The notes: generated from the letters alone by a model not told the origin. 33,270 nt of DNA from Oscillospiraceae bacterium (GCA_015063445.1 SVUD01000019.1:1-33270); one strand, 5' to 3'; shown: positions 8,559 through 18,091, counted from the stretch's first letter. Made by a program: numbers and translations.

Positions 8559-9461
8559 ATGAGCAAAATCAGAATTATGTGTACTTCGACAGGCTGTATA
8601 GAATACGCCCCTGAAAGATACCGTAATCTCGGTATTGATATTATAAGAATTCATATGATATTTGAGGGAAAGGAATATCTTGAGGGAATCGGACTTGAGC
8701 CCGAAGAGTTTTACGCTAAGCTTGAAAAGCTTGAAAATCCTAAGAACAATCTTCCTAAAACCTCAGTACCTTCGCCTGCTGAAATAGCCGCTCACTTTGA
8801 TAAGGCTATCGAGGAGGGATATGATGAGGCAATAGTATTTACTATCTCAACAGGTCTTGGCGGAACTTACAATGCGATATCTCTCGTTGCAAGAGATTAT
8901 CAGGACAGACTTAAGATACACGTTATAAATACTAAGATAACATCCTTTGTTGAAGGTCTTCTTGCCGTTAAGGCGCAGGAGATGGTTAACGTAGGTATGA
9001 CAAGCGACAGAATACTTAAGGAAATTGCTTGGATGATGAAAACCCATAGCTTTATGGGAATAGACGCAAAGCTTGATTATCTTATATACAACGGCAGACT
9101 TAAGGGCGGAAAGGCATTCATAGGTCAGATGCTTAAGATTTGTCCAATAATAAACTTTGATGAGGCGGGTGACTGTGTTCCGATTGAAAGTGTTAGAACA
9201 CCCAAAAAGGCGCTTATGCGTACCTGCGAGCTTCTTAAGGAGAAGCTTGGCGACAGAAGTCCCGAGGATTATATTCTTTTCCACGTTTATACAGGACCTT
9301 CTGTTCTTGAGCAGCTTATTTCCATTGAGGAAAAATACGGTATAAAAACAAACCATGAGGACGTTATCCTGTCTCCTGTAAGCGGTTGCCATAACGGACC
9401 TTGGCTTGCAGGCTACGGAATCTTATATCTTCGTCGTGACGACGAGCCCTTGGAGGACTAA
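8559..9461 (+). CDS. DegV family fatty-acid-binding protein, FakB-like
   Basis: DegV/FakB proteins bind a fatty acid and present it to FakA for phosphorylation. The 300-residue protein has the family landmarks VFTISTGLGGTYNAI, a VINTKITSF segment, a YLIYNGRLKGGKAFIGQMLKICPI segment and a C-terminal SPVSGCHNGPWLAGYGI. The usual N-terminal motif with Asp-Ser-Thr is altered here to MCTSTGC (residues 5-11). The C-terminal H-x-GPG segment reads HNGPW. The ligand-binding loop may therefore differ from the studied FakB proteins. The gene sits between plsX and a GNAT-like gene and abuts the latter directly (stop TAA followed by ATG), which implies coupled translation. Confidence 0.85.
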   Translation: MSKIRIMCTSTGCIEYAPERYRNLGIDIIRIHMIFEGKEYLEGIGLEPEEFYAKLEKLENPKNNLPKTSVPSPAEIAAHFDKAIEEGYDEAIVFTISTGLGGTYNAISLVARDYQDRLKIHVINTKITSFVEGLLAVKAQEMVNVGMTSDRILKEIAWMMKTHSFMGIDAKLDYLIYNGRLKGGKAFIGQMLKICPIINFDEAGDCVPIESVRTPKKALMRTCELLKEKLGDRSPEDYILFHVYTGPSVLEQLISIEEKYGIKTNHEDVILSPVSGCHNGPWLAGYGILYLRRDDEPLED

Positions 9462-10601
9462 ATGATAAGCATTATAGAGGTAAAGACTAAAAAGGATATA
9501 AAGGAATTTATCAATTTTCCCTTAAGACTTTACAAAGGATGCGAATATTTCGTGCCTCCTATGTATGCCGATGAAAAAAAGCTTCTCCTCTCGGGTGGCA
9601 AAAGCAATACTGCCGAATCCGTTTTTTATCTTGCGAAAAAGGATGGAAAAACGGTAGGTCGTATTCAAGGAATCATACAGAATCAGTATAACGAAATGCA
9701 TAACGAAAAAAGAGTTCGTTTTACGAGATTTGATTCAATAGACGATACCGAGGTTTCAAGGGCGCTCTTTGGGGCTGTTGAAGCTTGGGCTGTATCAAAG
9801 GGTATGGATACCGTTTGCGGACCTCTCGGCTTCAGCGATCTTGACAGAGAAGGACTTCTTATTGAAGGCTTTAATGAGAATTCTACGTTTGAGGAGCAGT
9901 ATAGCTACGAATATTATCCCAAGCTTCTTGAGGATTCCGGATACGGTAAAGAGATCGATTGGTTCGAGTTTGAGCTGAGAGCTCCCGAAAAAAAGAATCC
10001 TATGCTTGAAAGGGTTGCCGCGCGTGCTCTTGAATTCAATAAGCTTCATATAGCAGACACCAACATGTCGAAAAAGGCGTACATAGATAAATACGGAGAT
10101 AGCTTCTTTGAATGTCTTGACGAGTGCTACAGTAAGCTTTACGGAACAGTGCCGATCACTCCCGAGGAAAGAAAAGAGATTATTTCTCAGTTTATTCTCA
10201 TCGTTAATATAGAATTTGCGGTTTTCATTTGCGATGAAAACGATAAGGTAGTAGCCTTTGGGCTTTGCTTCCCGGCAATCGGAGACGCTCTTAAAAAGAG
10301 CGGAGGCAGACTTACGCTCCCCGCAATATTAAAGCTTCTTAAGCTTGCTAAAAAGCCTAAGGTTATGGACCTCGGACTCGTAGCAGTGCGTCCCGAATAT
10401 CAGAATTCGGGTGTCAACGCAGTGCTTGTCAACGGAATCGCGGATATGCTCATAAACGGCAAGGTAGAGAAGTGCGAGACGAATCTCAACCTGGAAACAA
10501 ACACAGCGGTTATCGCTCAGTGGAAGTACTTCAACGCGCGTCAGCATAAGAAAAGACGCTCTTATATTAAATCATTAAAAGGAGAAAATAACAATGCTTG
10601 A
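9462..10601 (+). CDS. GNAT-like N-acyltransferase-fold protein of unknown substrate
   Basis: A 379-residue predicted soluble protein resembling the uncharacterised GNAT-like family related to E. coli YghO. Visible hallmarks are an N-terminal YFVPPMYADEKKLL segment, KDGKTVGRIQGIIQNQYNE, a TRFDSIDDTEVSRALF segment, and CGPLGFSDLDREGLLIEGF. A C-terminal GNAT-like acceptor region contains LGLVAVRPEYQNSGVNAVLV. The gene starts on the base after the DegV stop, and its last bases overlap the ACP start by eight, so it belongs to the lipid operon. That context suggests an acyl-chain donor such as acyl-ACP, but this is inference only. No transmembrane segments are apparent. Confidence 0.75.
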   Translation: MISIIEVKTKKDIKEFINFPLRLYKGCEYFVPPMYADEKKLLLSGGKSNTAESVFYLAKKDGKTVGRIQGIIQNQYNEMHNEKRVRFTRFDSIDDTEVSRALFGAVEAWAVSKGMDTVCGPLGFSDLDREGLLIEGFNENSTFEEQYSYEYYPKLLEDSGYGKEIDWFEFELRAPEKKNPMLERVAARALEFNKLHIADTNMSKKAYIDKYGDSFFECLDECYSKLYGTVPITPEERKEIISQFILIVNIEFAVFICDENDKVVAFGLCFPAIGDALKKSGGRLTLPAILKLLKLAKKPKVMDLGLVAVRPEYQNSGVNAVLVNGIADMLINGKVEKCETNLNLETNTAVIAQWKYFNARQHKKRRSYIKSLKGENNNA

Positions 10602-10815
10602 AAAACTTAAAGTGATTTTGGGAAAGGTATTGCCCGACGTTGATATGGCAGGAGTAACCATGGATACTAAGCTTATTGACGATCTCGGCTTTGACTCACT
10701 CGCTATAATGATGATGTCTATGGAAATCGAGGACGCATTCGGATTTAAGTTCAAGGAATTCGTAAAGTTCGAAACCGTGGGTGACGTTTGCAATTATCTG
10801 GAAAACAGAATTTAA
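10594..10815 (+). CDS. acpP: acyl carrier protein
   Basis: A 73-residue acidic acyl carrier protein. The phosphopantetheine attachment serine is Ser35 in DDLGFDSLAIMMM, followed by the usual acidic helix MEIEDAFGFKF. Methionines replace the more common glutamate/leucine run after the DSL motif, which is mildly unusual. Its start overlaps the GNAT-like gene by eight bases. AAAGGAG lies about nine bases upstream of the ATG, inside that gene. It is the last gene before the bidirectional terminator. It probably provides or accepts acyl chains for PlsX and possibly for the adjacent GNAT-like protein. The organism may have another ACP in its fatty-acid synthesis cluster. Confidence 0.9.
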   Translation: MLEKLKVILGKVLPDVDMAGVTMDTKLIDDLGFDSLAIMMMSMEIEDAFGFKFKEFVKFETVGDVCNYLENRI

Positions 10816-10901
10816 CAAAAACGTTTTTGATAAAATTAATTAGTTTTTAATTTGATGACTTTAAAAAACATTTTGGTACAAAAGATATATCAACTATAAA
10901 A

Positions 10902-10955
10902 AACAACCCGAGTAAAGCGCTGAAATGGAGCACTTCACTCGGGTTGTTTTTTTAT
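10902..10955. terminator. bidirectional terminator between acpP and the sugar kinase
   Basis: A 12-base-pair stem, AACAACCCGAGT (10902-10913) with ACTCGGGTTGTT (10937-10948), has further pairing inside. A T run follows on the plus strand and an A-rich run precedes it, so it serves both converging transcripts. Confidence 0.9.
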
Positions 10956-11827
10956 TTAACACTTTCAAATATTGCCTTTGCGCCGTTCGGTATTGCCTCT
11001 ATAGAGGAAACAACGTATGAGCTTATACGTGAAGCTATTTTCAGTGCACGCCCAATATCGTGATTCTTGAAATAAGATGCTAAGAATGCCGCGCCAAAGC
11101 TATCGCCTGCGCCTACAGTTGATACTACGTTAGTTTTAACCGCATCCGAATAATAAGTATTGTTCGTTACTGCATCGAAACAAAAAGATCCTTTATCACC
11201 AAGAGTGATAATAATCAACTTCGTTTTCGGATATAGATTTGAGATTGCATAAGCTGAAGATTCAACCGAATTATACTTTATTGAAAGCAGCTCAAAAACC
11301 GTTGGCAACTCTTCATCACTTATCTTTAATATAGATGCATTTTCAAGGCAAAAGCAAACCGATTTCTTCGAATAATGCGGAGGACGGATATTCAAATCTG
11401 CATATATCTCTGAAAATTCGCTATCGTTGATAATTTTCTTAAGAATGCTTAAATTATGCTCTTCACGAAGCGCAAGAGTTCCCATACACAAAACGTCGAA
11501 GTCTGAGAGCTTTTCTATGGCAGAAATTCTGTCATATGCAACGTTTTTTGATATATCATACGTTGGAATACCTTTTTCATTTAAAGATACGATGCATCTT
11601 CCGGTGGGAAGAAAGGGAAGCGACGCAATGTATTTTGTATTTATGCCAAAGCTATTTATTATATTTAGAGCTTCTTTTCCAAGCTCATCATCACCCACAG
11701 CCGAAATGAGATATGAATCAAAGCCGTAAATGGATGCATGAGCGCATATATTAAGCGGAGCGCCTCCTATTTTTCTCTCTTCACCGTATATGTCCCAAAT
11801 TATTTCTCCAAACGAAGCAAGCCTCAT
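10952..11827 (-). CDS. PfkB-family sugar kinase, probable fructokinase
   Basis: A 291-residue cytoplasmic carbohydrate kinase, probably making fructose 6-phosphate from fructose released by the neighbouring GH32 enzymes. The N terminus MRLASFGEIIWDIYGEE is followed by KIGGAPLNICAHAS, the usual fructokinase/ribokinase substrate-loop motif. The PfkB signature near the C terminus is GAGDSFGAAF, with catalytic base Asp242. The start at 11827 is chosen because kinase homology begins there and GGAGAAGG precedes it. An in-frame upstream ATG at 11941 would add 38 residues that only shadow the small gene in another frame. The start lies one base after that small gene's stop. Exact sugar specificity cannot be read from the sequence. 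Confidence 0.88.
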   Translation of the reverse strand: MRLASFGEIIWDIYGEERKIGGAPLNICAHASIYGFDSYLISAVGDDELGKEALNIINSFGINTKYIASLPFLPTGRCIVSLNEKGIPTYDISKNVAYDRISAIEKLSDFDVLCMGTLALREEHNLSILKKIINDSEFSEIYADLNIRPPHYSKKSVCFCLENASILKISDEELPTVFELLSIKYNSVESSAYAISNLYPKTKLIIITLGDKGSFCFDAVTNNTYYSDAVKTNVVSTVGAGDSFGAAFLASYFKNHDIGRALKIASRISSYVVSSIEAIPNGAKAIFESVK

Positions 11828-11828
11828 A

Positions 11829-11966
11829 TCAGCCTTCTCCAATTGAGAGATCCCAAATACCGTCAGACTCCTCGTACCAAGGTGTTTCGGTTCCGGGGGA
11901 GGTAGTAATAATATCACTTGATTCGGCTTTGACAACTTCAATTTCGGGATTATTATACTTTTTCAT
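11829..11966 (-). CDS. small acidic protein of unknown function (45 residues)
   Basis: A short gene between the giant GH32 gene and the sugar kinase. It starts with ATG at 11966, eight bases after GAGGT (reverse complement of 11974-11978), and 14 bases after the GH32 stop. Its TGA is one base before the kinase ATG. The product begins MKKYNNPEIEVVKAESSDII, continues TTSPGTETPWYEESDG and ends IWDLSIGEG. It has no signal peptide or membrane segment. The lysine-rich head and acidic aromatic tail resemble short MKKY-x-x-PE proteins I recall from many Clostridia, whose role is unknown. Good ribosome site, tight packing and complete reading frame support a real gene. Confidence 0.7.
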   Translation of the reverse strand: MKKYNNPEIEVVKAESSDIITTSPGTETPWYEESDGIWDLSIGEG

Positions 11967-11980
11967 TTAAATTACCTCAC

Positions 11981-14900
11981 TTATTTGCTCGATACCGAAG
12001 CTCTGTAATTTTCTGCCGATTTGCAGTAGTTATAAAGCTTTTCGACAAGAGTTGTAAGATTTACATCTGTTTTAAGTTCTTCATCTGTGGTAACGAAATC
12101 ATAATAACTATTGATATGATAGCTTCCGCTATACGTACCGTCGGTATAGCTAATATCACTAATCAACTGATATGCATACAACTCTACTTGAACGTAAACG
12201 TAATTCTTTCTGTCCTCGGTATAAATTCCCGTTGTGTATTCAAGAGTCCTGCTTCCGCACTTAAAAGTATATGCTTCTGCTGTTTTTCCTTCGGGGAGAA
12301 TGAAACGAACTATAGGTTTTTCTTCAAGGGCTATAATTACGCCCTTGAGTCCGTTTGCGGTATTAGTTACACCCGAAACCTTTTCAAATGCGTTTTTATA
12401 ATCACCGAGAATTCCGTCTATTATGTTCACAGCATTATCCTTATCCTCTGATTCGAAGTAAACGTATGCCGCTCTGATATAAGCAAGAACATCTTTGACG
12501 AGAAGCACTTCCGTATCACTATTGTTAGCATCGAATACCTTCTTTGCATACTTGGGTATGCTCATAGTAAACGTACCTGTATAGTCCTTTCCGTCTATCA
12601 TTATGATAACTTTAAGAACTATATTTTTTATTGCCTCGGAGACGGGAAGAGAAATGCTTATATGATAATAAGAATTACCGTCGTCAAGAACTACGATTTC
12701 AGCATTTTCACAAGCTACACCGTTAATTGTATAGGACTTGAGGGAGTCGATAACGGGAACATATACGTTGTATACAAGCTCCGAGCCGAGAGTTATGCTA
12801 GACTGAGGCTTAAACTCAAGAAGAGTGTGACAGGAAAGAATATATGAATCTGTTTCTGTACCGCTCGTGCTTTTAACGAACGTGAGAAAACTGCCGTCGG
12901 TATTAACCAATGCATATTCTTCACCGCTCAAATTCTCTTTAATCGATGTTTTGGGCGCGATAGAATCTATAGGAAGAACAAGCCGCATATATTCGCCAAT
13001 GCTATTCTTGCCAAATACGAGAGTATCAGCCCTTCCGTTTGTGTTTTCGTTAAGCTTTATAAAGCTATTTATAGACGTGCTATCCTTAGCAACAAATTGA
13101 CCGCCATTGATAGTAATTTTGAATACGTTAACGTCACCGCTTCCGCAAGTTAGGTCAAACATAAGTGTTTCGTCAACGGAGCTCTTATAGTCGAACGTAC
13201 AGTTATTAAATACCGCATTAGTAGTAACGGAGAAGGTTTTTGCTGTTGCATTTCCAAAACCGTTTTCCCATGTCTGGAATAATACGTTACCTGTTTTTGC
13301 TTTAGCAATGAAGGTTATGTTGTCAAAGGTGAAGTTTATCTCAGTATTTCTCTTAAGCGAATTGCCGTAGTTTATACAGAACAATGCAGTTTTACGGTCG
13401 ATCATCGTACCGTTTTTGAAGGTCCAGGATGCTCTTACGTCAGTACCTGTACCTGAATTGTTATTGATATACGCATCAACGATGTATCCCTTAGCTCCCG
13501 ATTCGTTGGAAAGAGTAAGAGTATAACCGTTAAGATCTACTAAAATACTGCCTCTGAGTCCGTTAAGGTCGGATGCGGTTGTACAAGAGACGTCATTACG
13601 TAAGTATACCATGTAGTCGTTTTCTTTTCCGGCTGCAACGATGGCGTTCATGGCAGCGCCCCACTCATTGTAAGCTCCGATAAAGCTCTTGTCACTGCCG
13701 AATATTACTAAAGGATAAAGGCTTGCAGGATAAGAGATATTATCTATCTCACCGTAAGGAGTGGTTTCGATGGCAGTAACAAGCTTGACGGTGGTTTCAA
13801 TCAGCGTACCAGCAACCTCGGCAGATACGGTATAAATTCCGCCAACGTTTCCTATGAGAGTGATAGAATTTCCGTTTTCTGAAACTACAGTGAGTCCATT
13901 CGGAATATTCCATACGAGATTGCCGAAGTTTTTCATAGGATATACTGTGGCGGTTACGGTAAATTCGCTTCCGACTAATTTTTGCCCAACGGGAGCAATT
14001 GAAGCGTAAGTCTCTTTAGCGCTTTCGCTGACGTCCTTACCGGTGTATATCGACTTTAATTCGTATATTTCAAGTGAATCTACAAAAACGTCTCCTGACT
14101 TAGAGTAGAAACTCATTCCTACCGCATCGGTTGAAGCGTAGTAAAGATCGATAAGGTGAGCCTCACCGTCATTTCCAAAGAATTCAAGCACGGAATTATC
14201 GATCAAAAGACGAAGCTTGATTTTGCCGTTTGAATCTGGGAGAAGAGTAGCGGACAGAATGTCGTTCTGATACGTGGTAGGAGCGCCGGACTTATCCATT
14301 ATCATTGTGTGGCTTACGGCATCATATCTGAGCATAGCCTTTTCATAACCATTTTGTCTTAACTCAAATCCGAATTCATTTGCGGTAGTTTTGTTGATAT
14401 CTACCGTAAGAATTATTTCATATATCTGAGAAGCAACTCCGACGAGAATATTATCATCTGATTCGGATACCGTGAAGCCGTACTTTTCATAAAGCTTGCT
14501 TCCGCGAAGAGCCAAAACCTCGCTTACGGGGTTCTGAGATATTGCATAAGTACCATCATTTAATTTTATAAGGGTTGTTTCGAGAGGAAGAGACTGAATT
14601 CCGTTCCATCTCTTTGGAATTCCGTTTGTTGTTGAATAATCCTGTATCCAGTGAACCATTATTCTTCTGCCGTTCGGATCATTGTAATAGCTTTGGGCAG
14701 CATATGCGTTACTCGAGCCTGCCATCTGGCTTGTAAGTTTCGTTCCCGCAACGTAATTATATGCGCCAACAGTATCGTTCCAAACCATATCGCCTATAAT
14801 ATACCATTCACTCGATGCGCTGTATACCCATTTTGTTTCACCGGTTTTGTTCCCGTTTCTGTCAACTACTGCGAGAGGATACATATCAGGGCATTCCGAA

Positions 14901-17900
14901 TTTACAAGCGTTCCGTCACTCCAGGTAAGATCCTGAACCAATGTCCAATCTGCGAGATTTTCGGATACGTAAAGTCTTGCATATCCGCCTGCAACTATCA
15001 AATACCAGCGATCGTCACCCTCGATCTTAAATACCTTAGGATCACGGTCAGAGGTATATTCGTGCTGTATTGCATATTCCGGATATTGAGTCCAAGTTAC
15101 ACCGTGATCGGTGGAATACGCAACGCTCTGATCCTGCGAAGGTCTTACCGTCGTATAAAGAGCTACAAGAAGCGAACCTTCGCCCGTTGCCGCTTTTGCA
15201 ATATCGTTTTCGGTAAAGAAGGGAGTTTTTCTTGCTTCTTCAGCATTAAGACTTACCGCAGAGCCGGAGAAAACAGCTCCTCTGTCTGTTATCGGGATAG
15301 CTACGGGAAGCTCAACCCAGTTTACAAGATCATCACTTACTGCGTGTCCCCAGGTTTGACTTCCCATTTTATCGAGCTGTGGCGAATACTGGAAGAACAT
15401 ATGCCATGTGTTGTTGCTCGTATCGTAAACAAGACCGTTGGGGTCGTTCATAAAGTTGATCTCGGGCGAGAAATGTATCTGAGGTCTGTAGTTCTCAGTT
15501 GCCAACGCGGAAGAGCTCGATCTGTTGGTTATCTCTATCATATAAGACGTAGAGATGTTTTCACGAGTCAAATCTATTATCATACGGCTCATTCCAAACG
15601 GAGGTGTGATCTCAACGGCAGTATCGCTTGTCAGTATTCCTTCGGTTACTTTTGTTTGGTCTTGAATGAGCTTATAGGTTGCTTTGATACCGTCACTAAA
15701 ACTTGTGCACAAATCGTACTTGATAACGTCTCTTGGCAACATTATGCTATAAGAGTAAGATTGGGAAGTGAAATCGGGATAAAGCTTAACGCCGTCCGCA
15801 CTTATTTTTAAATCGTTGAGTGCGGGTAAATTGCTGCTCGTGATCTCGGTATACTCAACGTTTTGATACGTTATCTTTGAATTGAACGTAAGAAGTCCGA
15901 GCTTTCCCGATGCATATGCGGTATCCTCCTTACAGATAACAAGCATACCGTCAACGTAGAGCTTAAGCGATTTTCCAATCGCTTCAACCTTAAGATGATA
16001 ACTTGCTTTATCCTCGGTAAGCTTTGCGCTTCCTATTGTCGTACCGCCTGGGAAGGCAAAAATACGGATATTGCCTTGATTTTTATCAATATTGGCTACG
16101 TAAGAGCCTTTGTTTGGAGTATCCGTCGAGCGGAATACCAATGATGCCGCGCCTGTAGCACCATCGGCAAAGGTTACGTCAGCCTCATAAATAAAGTCTG
16201 AGGCTACAGTTTCGGAGAGCGCAAAATTATCTCCGCTGCCTTCCGAGTATAAGCCGTTGTCGGTTGTTTTCCAGGTTCCGTTTATTGGATAGAGTGACGT
16301 GAGATTTGTTTTAAAAGGAGACTCTCCCTTTTTAGTAGTTAGTTTTATGCCGGAGAAACTTACCTTTGATTTAAAAGTAAGAATTCCAAAGTATCCACCG
16401 AGATAATCCGCTACAGGATCTTTGCTCTGTGCATATAATTTCGATAGATCGATAGCATTACCGTCAACAGAGAGACTGAATCCGTCCTTTTCACTAAATC
16501 CAAAGGATACGTTAAACGTTCCTGTATTATTATCTGAAATATGTGTTGATGTGATATACGTATCGGAATAGTTTAGTCCTTTGCGGAACATTTTGGTATA
16601 AATACCGTCGGTTGCCTTTCTGAATTCAATTGCTAAAAAGGTTTTGCTGAGATTACTTAAAACAGTCGCATCGTTCGTTTCTGACCCAAAGATCAAAGAA
16701 AAACGGTCGCCGGAAAGAATTTTTGCAGTTAAATTGTATTCAAATTCTCTGGAATTCACGTCAGAGATAACGAAATTATCGTTTCCGTTATTTTTTACAA
16801 CGTATCCTTCTGTAAGAGAAGTAAGATCCTTGCCCTGAAGATTCGGGATATCGTTATTGTATTCAATATAATCGGTGTCATAAAGTTTTACTTTGTCAAA
16901 TTCTACGTTTGCCTTATAAGTAAGAAAACCTATATATCCTCCGTTGTAAGCATTTAAAAAGTCCTTTTCGGTTTTATTTGCTGCCGTACCAAAGGAATAT
17001 TCTATTTTTTGCTCGTTAACGAATATATTGAGCTTATCGTTTTCGTCGTAATTTACACGAATATGGAAAGCGTCGGTTGCGTTTTCAATCTCCGCATGGT
17101 ATGTATTTCCGGGAATAACGTTATCACCGAGACCACCGCCGTCCTGAAATAGCTTGATGTAAACTTTAGTAGTGCTTTTTTTGAATTCCAAGCCGAAGAA
17201 TTTACCAATGCTTGCGCATTTTTTATCCTGTGCGCCAAACACTAACGCACCGCTTGAGCCTTGCTTAATATTAACGTCTGCTTCTAAAGTAAAGTGCTTT
17301 GTTTTTGCTCCGCTTACAAGAATATTATTTCCTGCAAAATAGTTCATTTCATAACCGGTTTTGTCACTTAGCACGGAATAGCCGTTGATATTATCAACAC
17401 CAGGAAGGGAATTAACATAATTACCCTGAGGTACCGCTAACGTGATGTTTTCATATTTTACAGTACTGTTATAGCTCATCAGACCGAAGTAACCGCCCTG
17501 ATAACAAGATACGAAATCAGCCTCGGTATATCCCGCTTTTGTTCCAAACGAGAAGCTCAGCTCTTCACCGTTTATGTATACTCTGAGCTTGTTATCCTCT
17601 TTGTATGATATTTTTAGTTTGATAGTACTGTTCTGTATGTCCGTCATTACGGTTGCTTCGGGAATGATGCCCGACCATAATCCGTATTCCTGGTACATTT
17701 TCATCTTTATAGTCGTTCCGCTTTTCATAAAACAGAGACCGAAAAATGCTTTTTTATTTGATATTGTATCCGACCAATCGCTGCTCTTTGCTCCAAAGAT
17801 AAAAGAGGTGTTGGTTCCTTCAACGAACGTTACGTCGGATTCAAAAGTAAAGTATTTGCTATTAAGCGTGGATAGCGCTAAGTTGTTGCCGCTAACCTTA

Positions 17901-18091
17901 TCGAGTCTGTAACCGTTGGAGAGCTTGTCGTAATAGTCTCCGTTAAGTCCGGGGAGCTCGTTGACGTACACCGTGTCCGTTGTGCTTTCGCTGACGTTAT
18001 CGTTTGCAGAAACAACAAGAGCAATAATGCCGATTAACATCACAATCGTAAGAATGAGCGTCAAAAATTTTGCTTTAGATACGTTTTTCAT
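11981..18091 (-). CDS. giant secreted multidomain GH32 fructan hydrolase
   Basis: A 2036-residue extracellular protein. Residues 1-29 form a signal peptide. Four lectin-like (LamG/concanavalin-type) repeats start near residues 44, 224, 411 and 595, each with N-LPG/N-IPN starts and endings like GYFGLMSYNS. An all-beta linker follows (about 757-860). The GH32 catalytic five-blade domain runs from about 868, with nucleophile Asp883 in FMNDPNG, Asp1017 in DRDPK and acid/base Glu1066 in SECPD. The GH32 C-terminal beta-sandwich ends near 1370. An Ig-like segment, a beta-helix-like region and a C-terminal module ending LVEKLYNYCKSAENYR come last. There is no LPxTG, SLH or dockerin signature. AGGAGG precedes the start, 22 bases after the upstream gene. 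Levan, inulin or sucrose are likely substrates. Confidence 0.9.
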   Translation of the reverse strand: MKNVSKAKFLTLILTIVMLIGIIALVVSANDNVSESTTDTVYVNELPGLNGDYYDKLSNGYRLDKVSGNNLALSTLNSKYFTFESDVTFVEGTNTSFIFGAKSSDWSDTISNKKAFFGLCFMKSGTTIKMKMYQEYGLWSGIIPEATVMTDIQNSTIKLKISYKEDNKLRVYINGEELSFSFGTKAGYTEADFVSCYQGGYFGLMSYNSTVKYENITLAVPQGNYVNSLPGVDNINGYSVLSDKTGYEMNYFAGNNILVSGAKTKHFTLEADVNIKQGSSGALVFGAQDKKCASIGKFFGLEFKKSTTKVYIKLFQDGGGLGDNVIPGNTYHAEIENATDAFHIRVNYDENDKLNIFVNEQKIEYSFGTAANKTEKDFLNAYNGGYIGFLTYKANVEFDKVKLYDTDYIEYNNDIPNLQGKDLTSLTEGYVVKNNGNDNFVISDVNSREFEYNLTAKILSGDRFSLIFGSETNDATVLSNLSKTFLAIEFRKATDGIYTKMFRKGLNYSDTYITSTHISDNNTGTFNVSFGFSEKDGFSLSVDGNAIDLSKLYAQSKDPVADYLGGYFGILTFKSKVSFSGIKLTTKKGESPFKTNLTSLYPINGTWKTTDNGLYSEGSGDNFALSETVASDFIYEADVTFADGATGAASLVFRSTDTPNKGSYVANIDKNQGNIRIFAFPGGTTIGSAKLTEDKASYHLKVEAIGKSLKLYVDGMLVICKEDTAYASGKLGLLTFNSKITYQNVEYTEITSSNLPALNDLKISADGVKLYPDFTSQSYSYSIMLPRDVIKYDLCTSFSDGIKATYKLIQDQTKVTEGILTSDTAVEITPPFGMSRMIIDLTRENISTSYMIEITNRSSSSALATENYRPQIHFSPEINFMNDPNGLVYDTSNNTWHMFFQYSPQLDKMGSQTWGHAVSDDLVNWVELPVAIPITDRGAVFSGSAVSLNAEEARKTPFFTENDIAKAATGEGSLLVALYTTVRPSQDQSVAYSTDHGVTWTQYPEYAIQHEYTSDRDPKVFKIEGDDRWYLIVAGGYARLYVSENLADWTLVQDLTWSDGTLVNSECPDMYPLAVVDRNGNKTGETKWVYSASSEWYIIGDMVWNDTVGAYNYVAGTKLTSQMAGSSNAYAAQSYYNDPNGRRIMVHWIQDYSTTNGIPKRWNGIQSLPLETTLIKLNDGTYAISQNPVSEVLALRGSKLYEKYGFTVSESDDNILVGVASQIYEIILTVDINKTTANEFGFELRQNGYEKAMLRYDAVSHTMIMDKSGAPTTYQNDILSATLLPDSNGKIKLRLLIDNSVLEFFGNDGEAHLIDLYYASTDAVGMSFYSKSGDVFVDSLEIYELKSIYTGKDVSESAKETYASIAPVGQKLVGSEFTVTATVYPMKNFGNLVWNIPNGLTVVSENGNSITLIGNVGGIYTVSAEVAGTLIETTVKLVTAIETTPYGEIDNISYPASLYPLVIFGSDKSFIGAYNEWGAAMNAIVAAGKENDYMVYLRNDVSCTTASDLNGLRGSILVDLNGYTLTLSNESGAKGYIVDAYINNNSGTGTDVRASWTFKNGTMIDRKTALFCINYGNSLKRNTEINFTFDNITFIAKAKTGNVLFQTWENGFGNATAKTFSVTTNAVFNNCTFDYKSSVDETLMFDLTCGSGDVNVFKITINGGQFVAKDSTSINSFIKLNENTNGRADTLVFGKNSIGEYMRLVLPIDSIAPKTSIKENLSGEEYALVNTDGSFLTFVKSTSGTETDSYILSCHTLLEFKPQSSITLGSELVYNVYVPVIDSLKSYTINGVACENAEIVVLDDGNSYYHISISLPVSEAIKNIVLKVIIMIDGKDYTGTFTMSIPKYAKKVFDANNSDTEVLLVKDVLAYIRAAYVYFESEDKDNAVNIIDGILGDYKNAFEKVSGVTNTANGLKGVIIALEEKPIVRFILPEGKTAEAYTFKCGSRTLEYTTGIYTEDRKNYVYVQVELYAYQLISDISYTDGTYSGSYHINSYYDFVTTDEELKTDVNLTTLVEKLYNYCKSAENYRASVSSK

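Noticed and set aside
10952..11941. Longer start for the sugar kinase at 11941
   Set aside because: The extra residues have no kinase homology and overlap the small gene in another frame; the start at 11827 has a ribosome site.
14651..15811. Plus-strand open frame of 386 codons inside the giant GH32 gene
   Set aside because: It is antisense to the conserved catalytic domain, cysteine/arginine-rich and without a family pattern.
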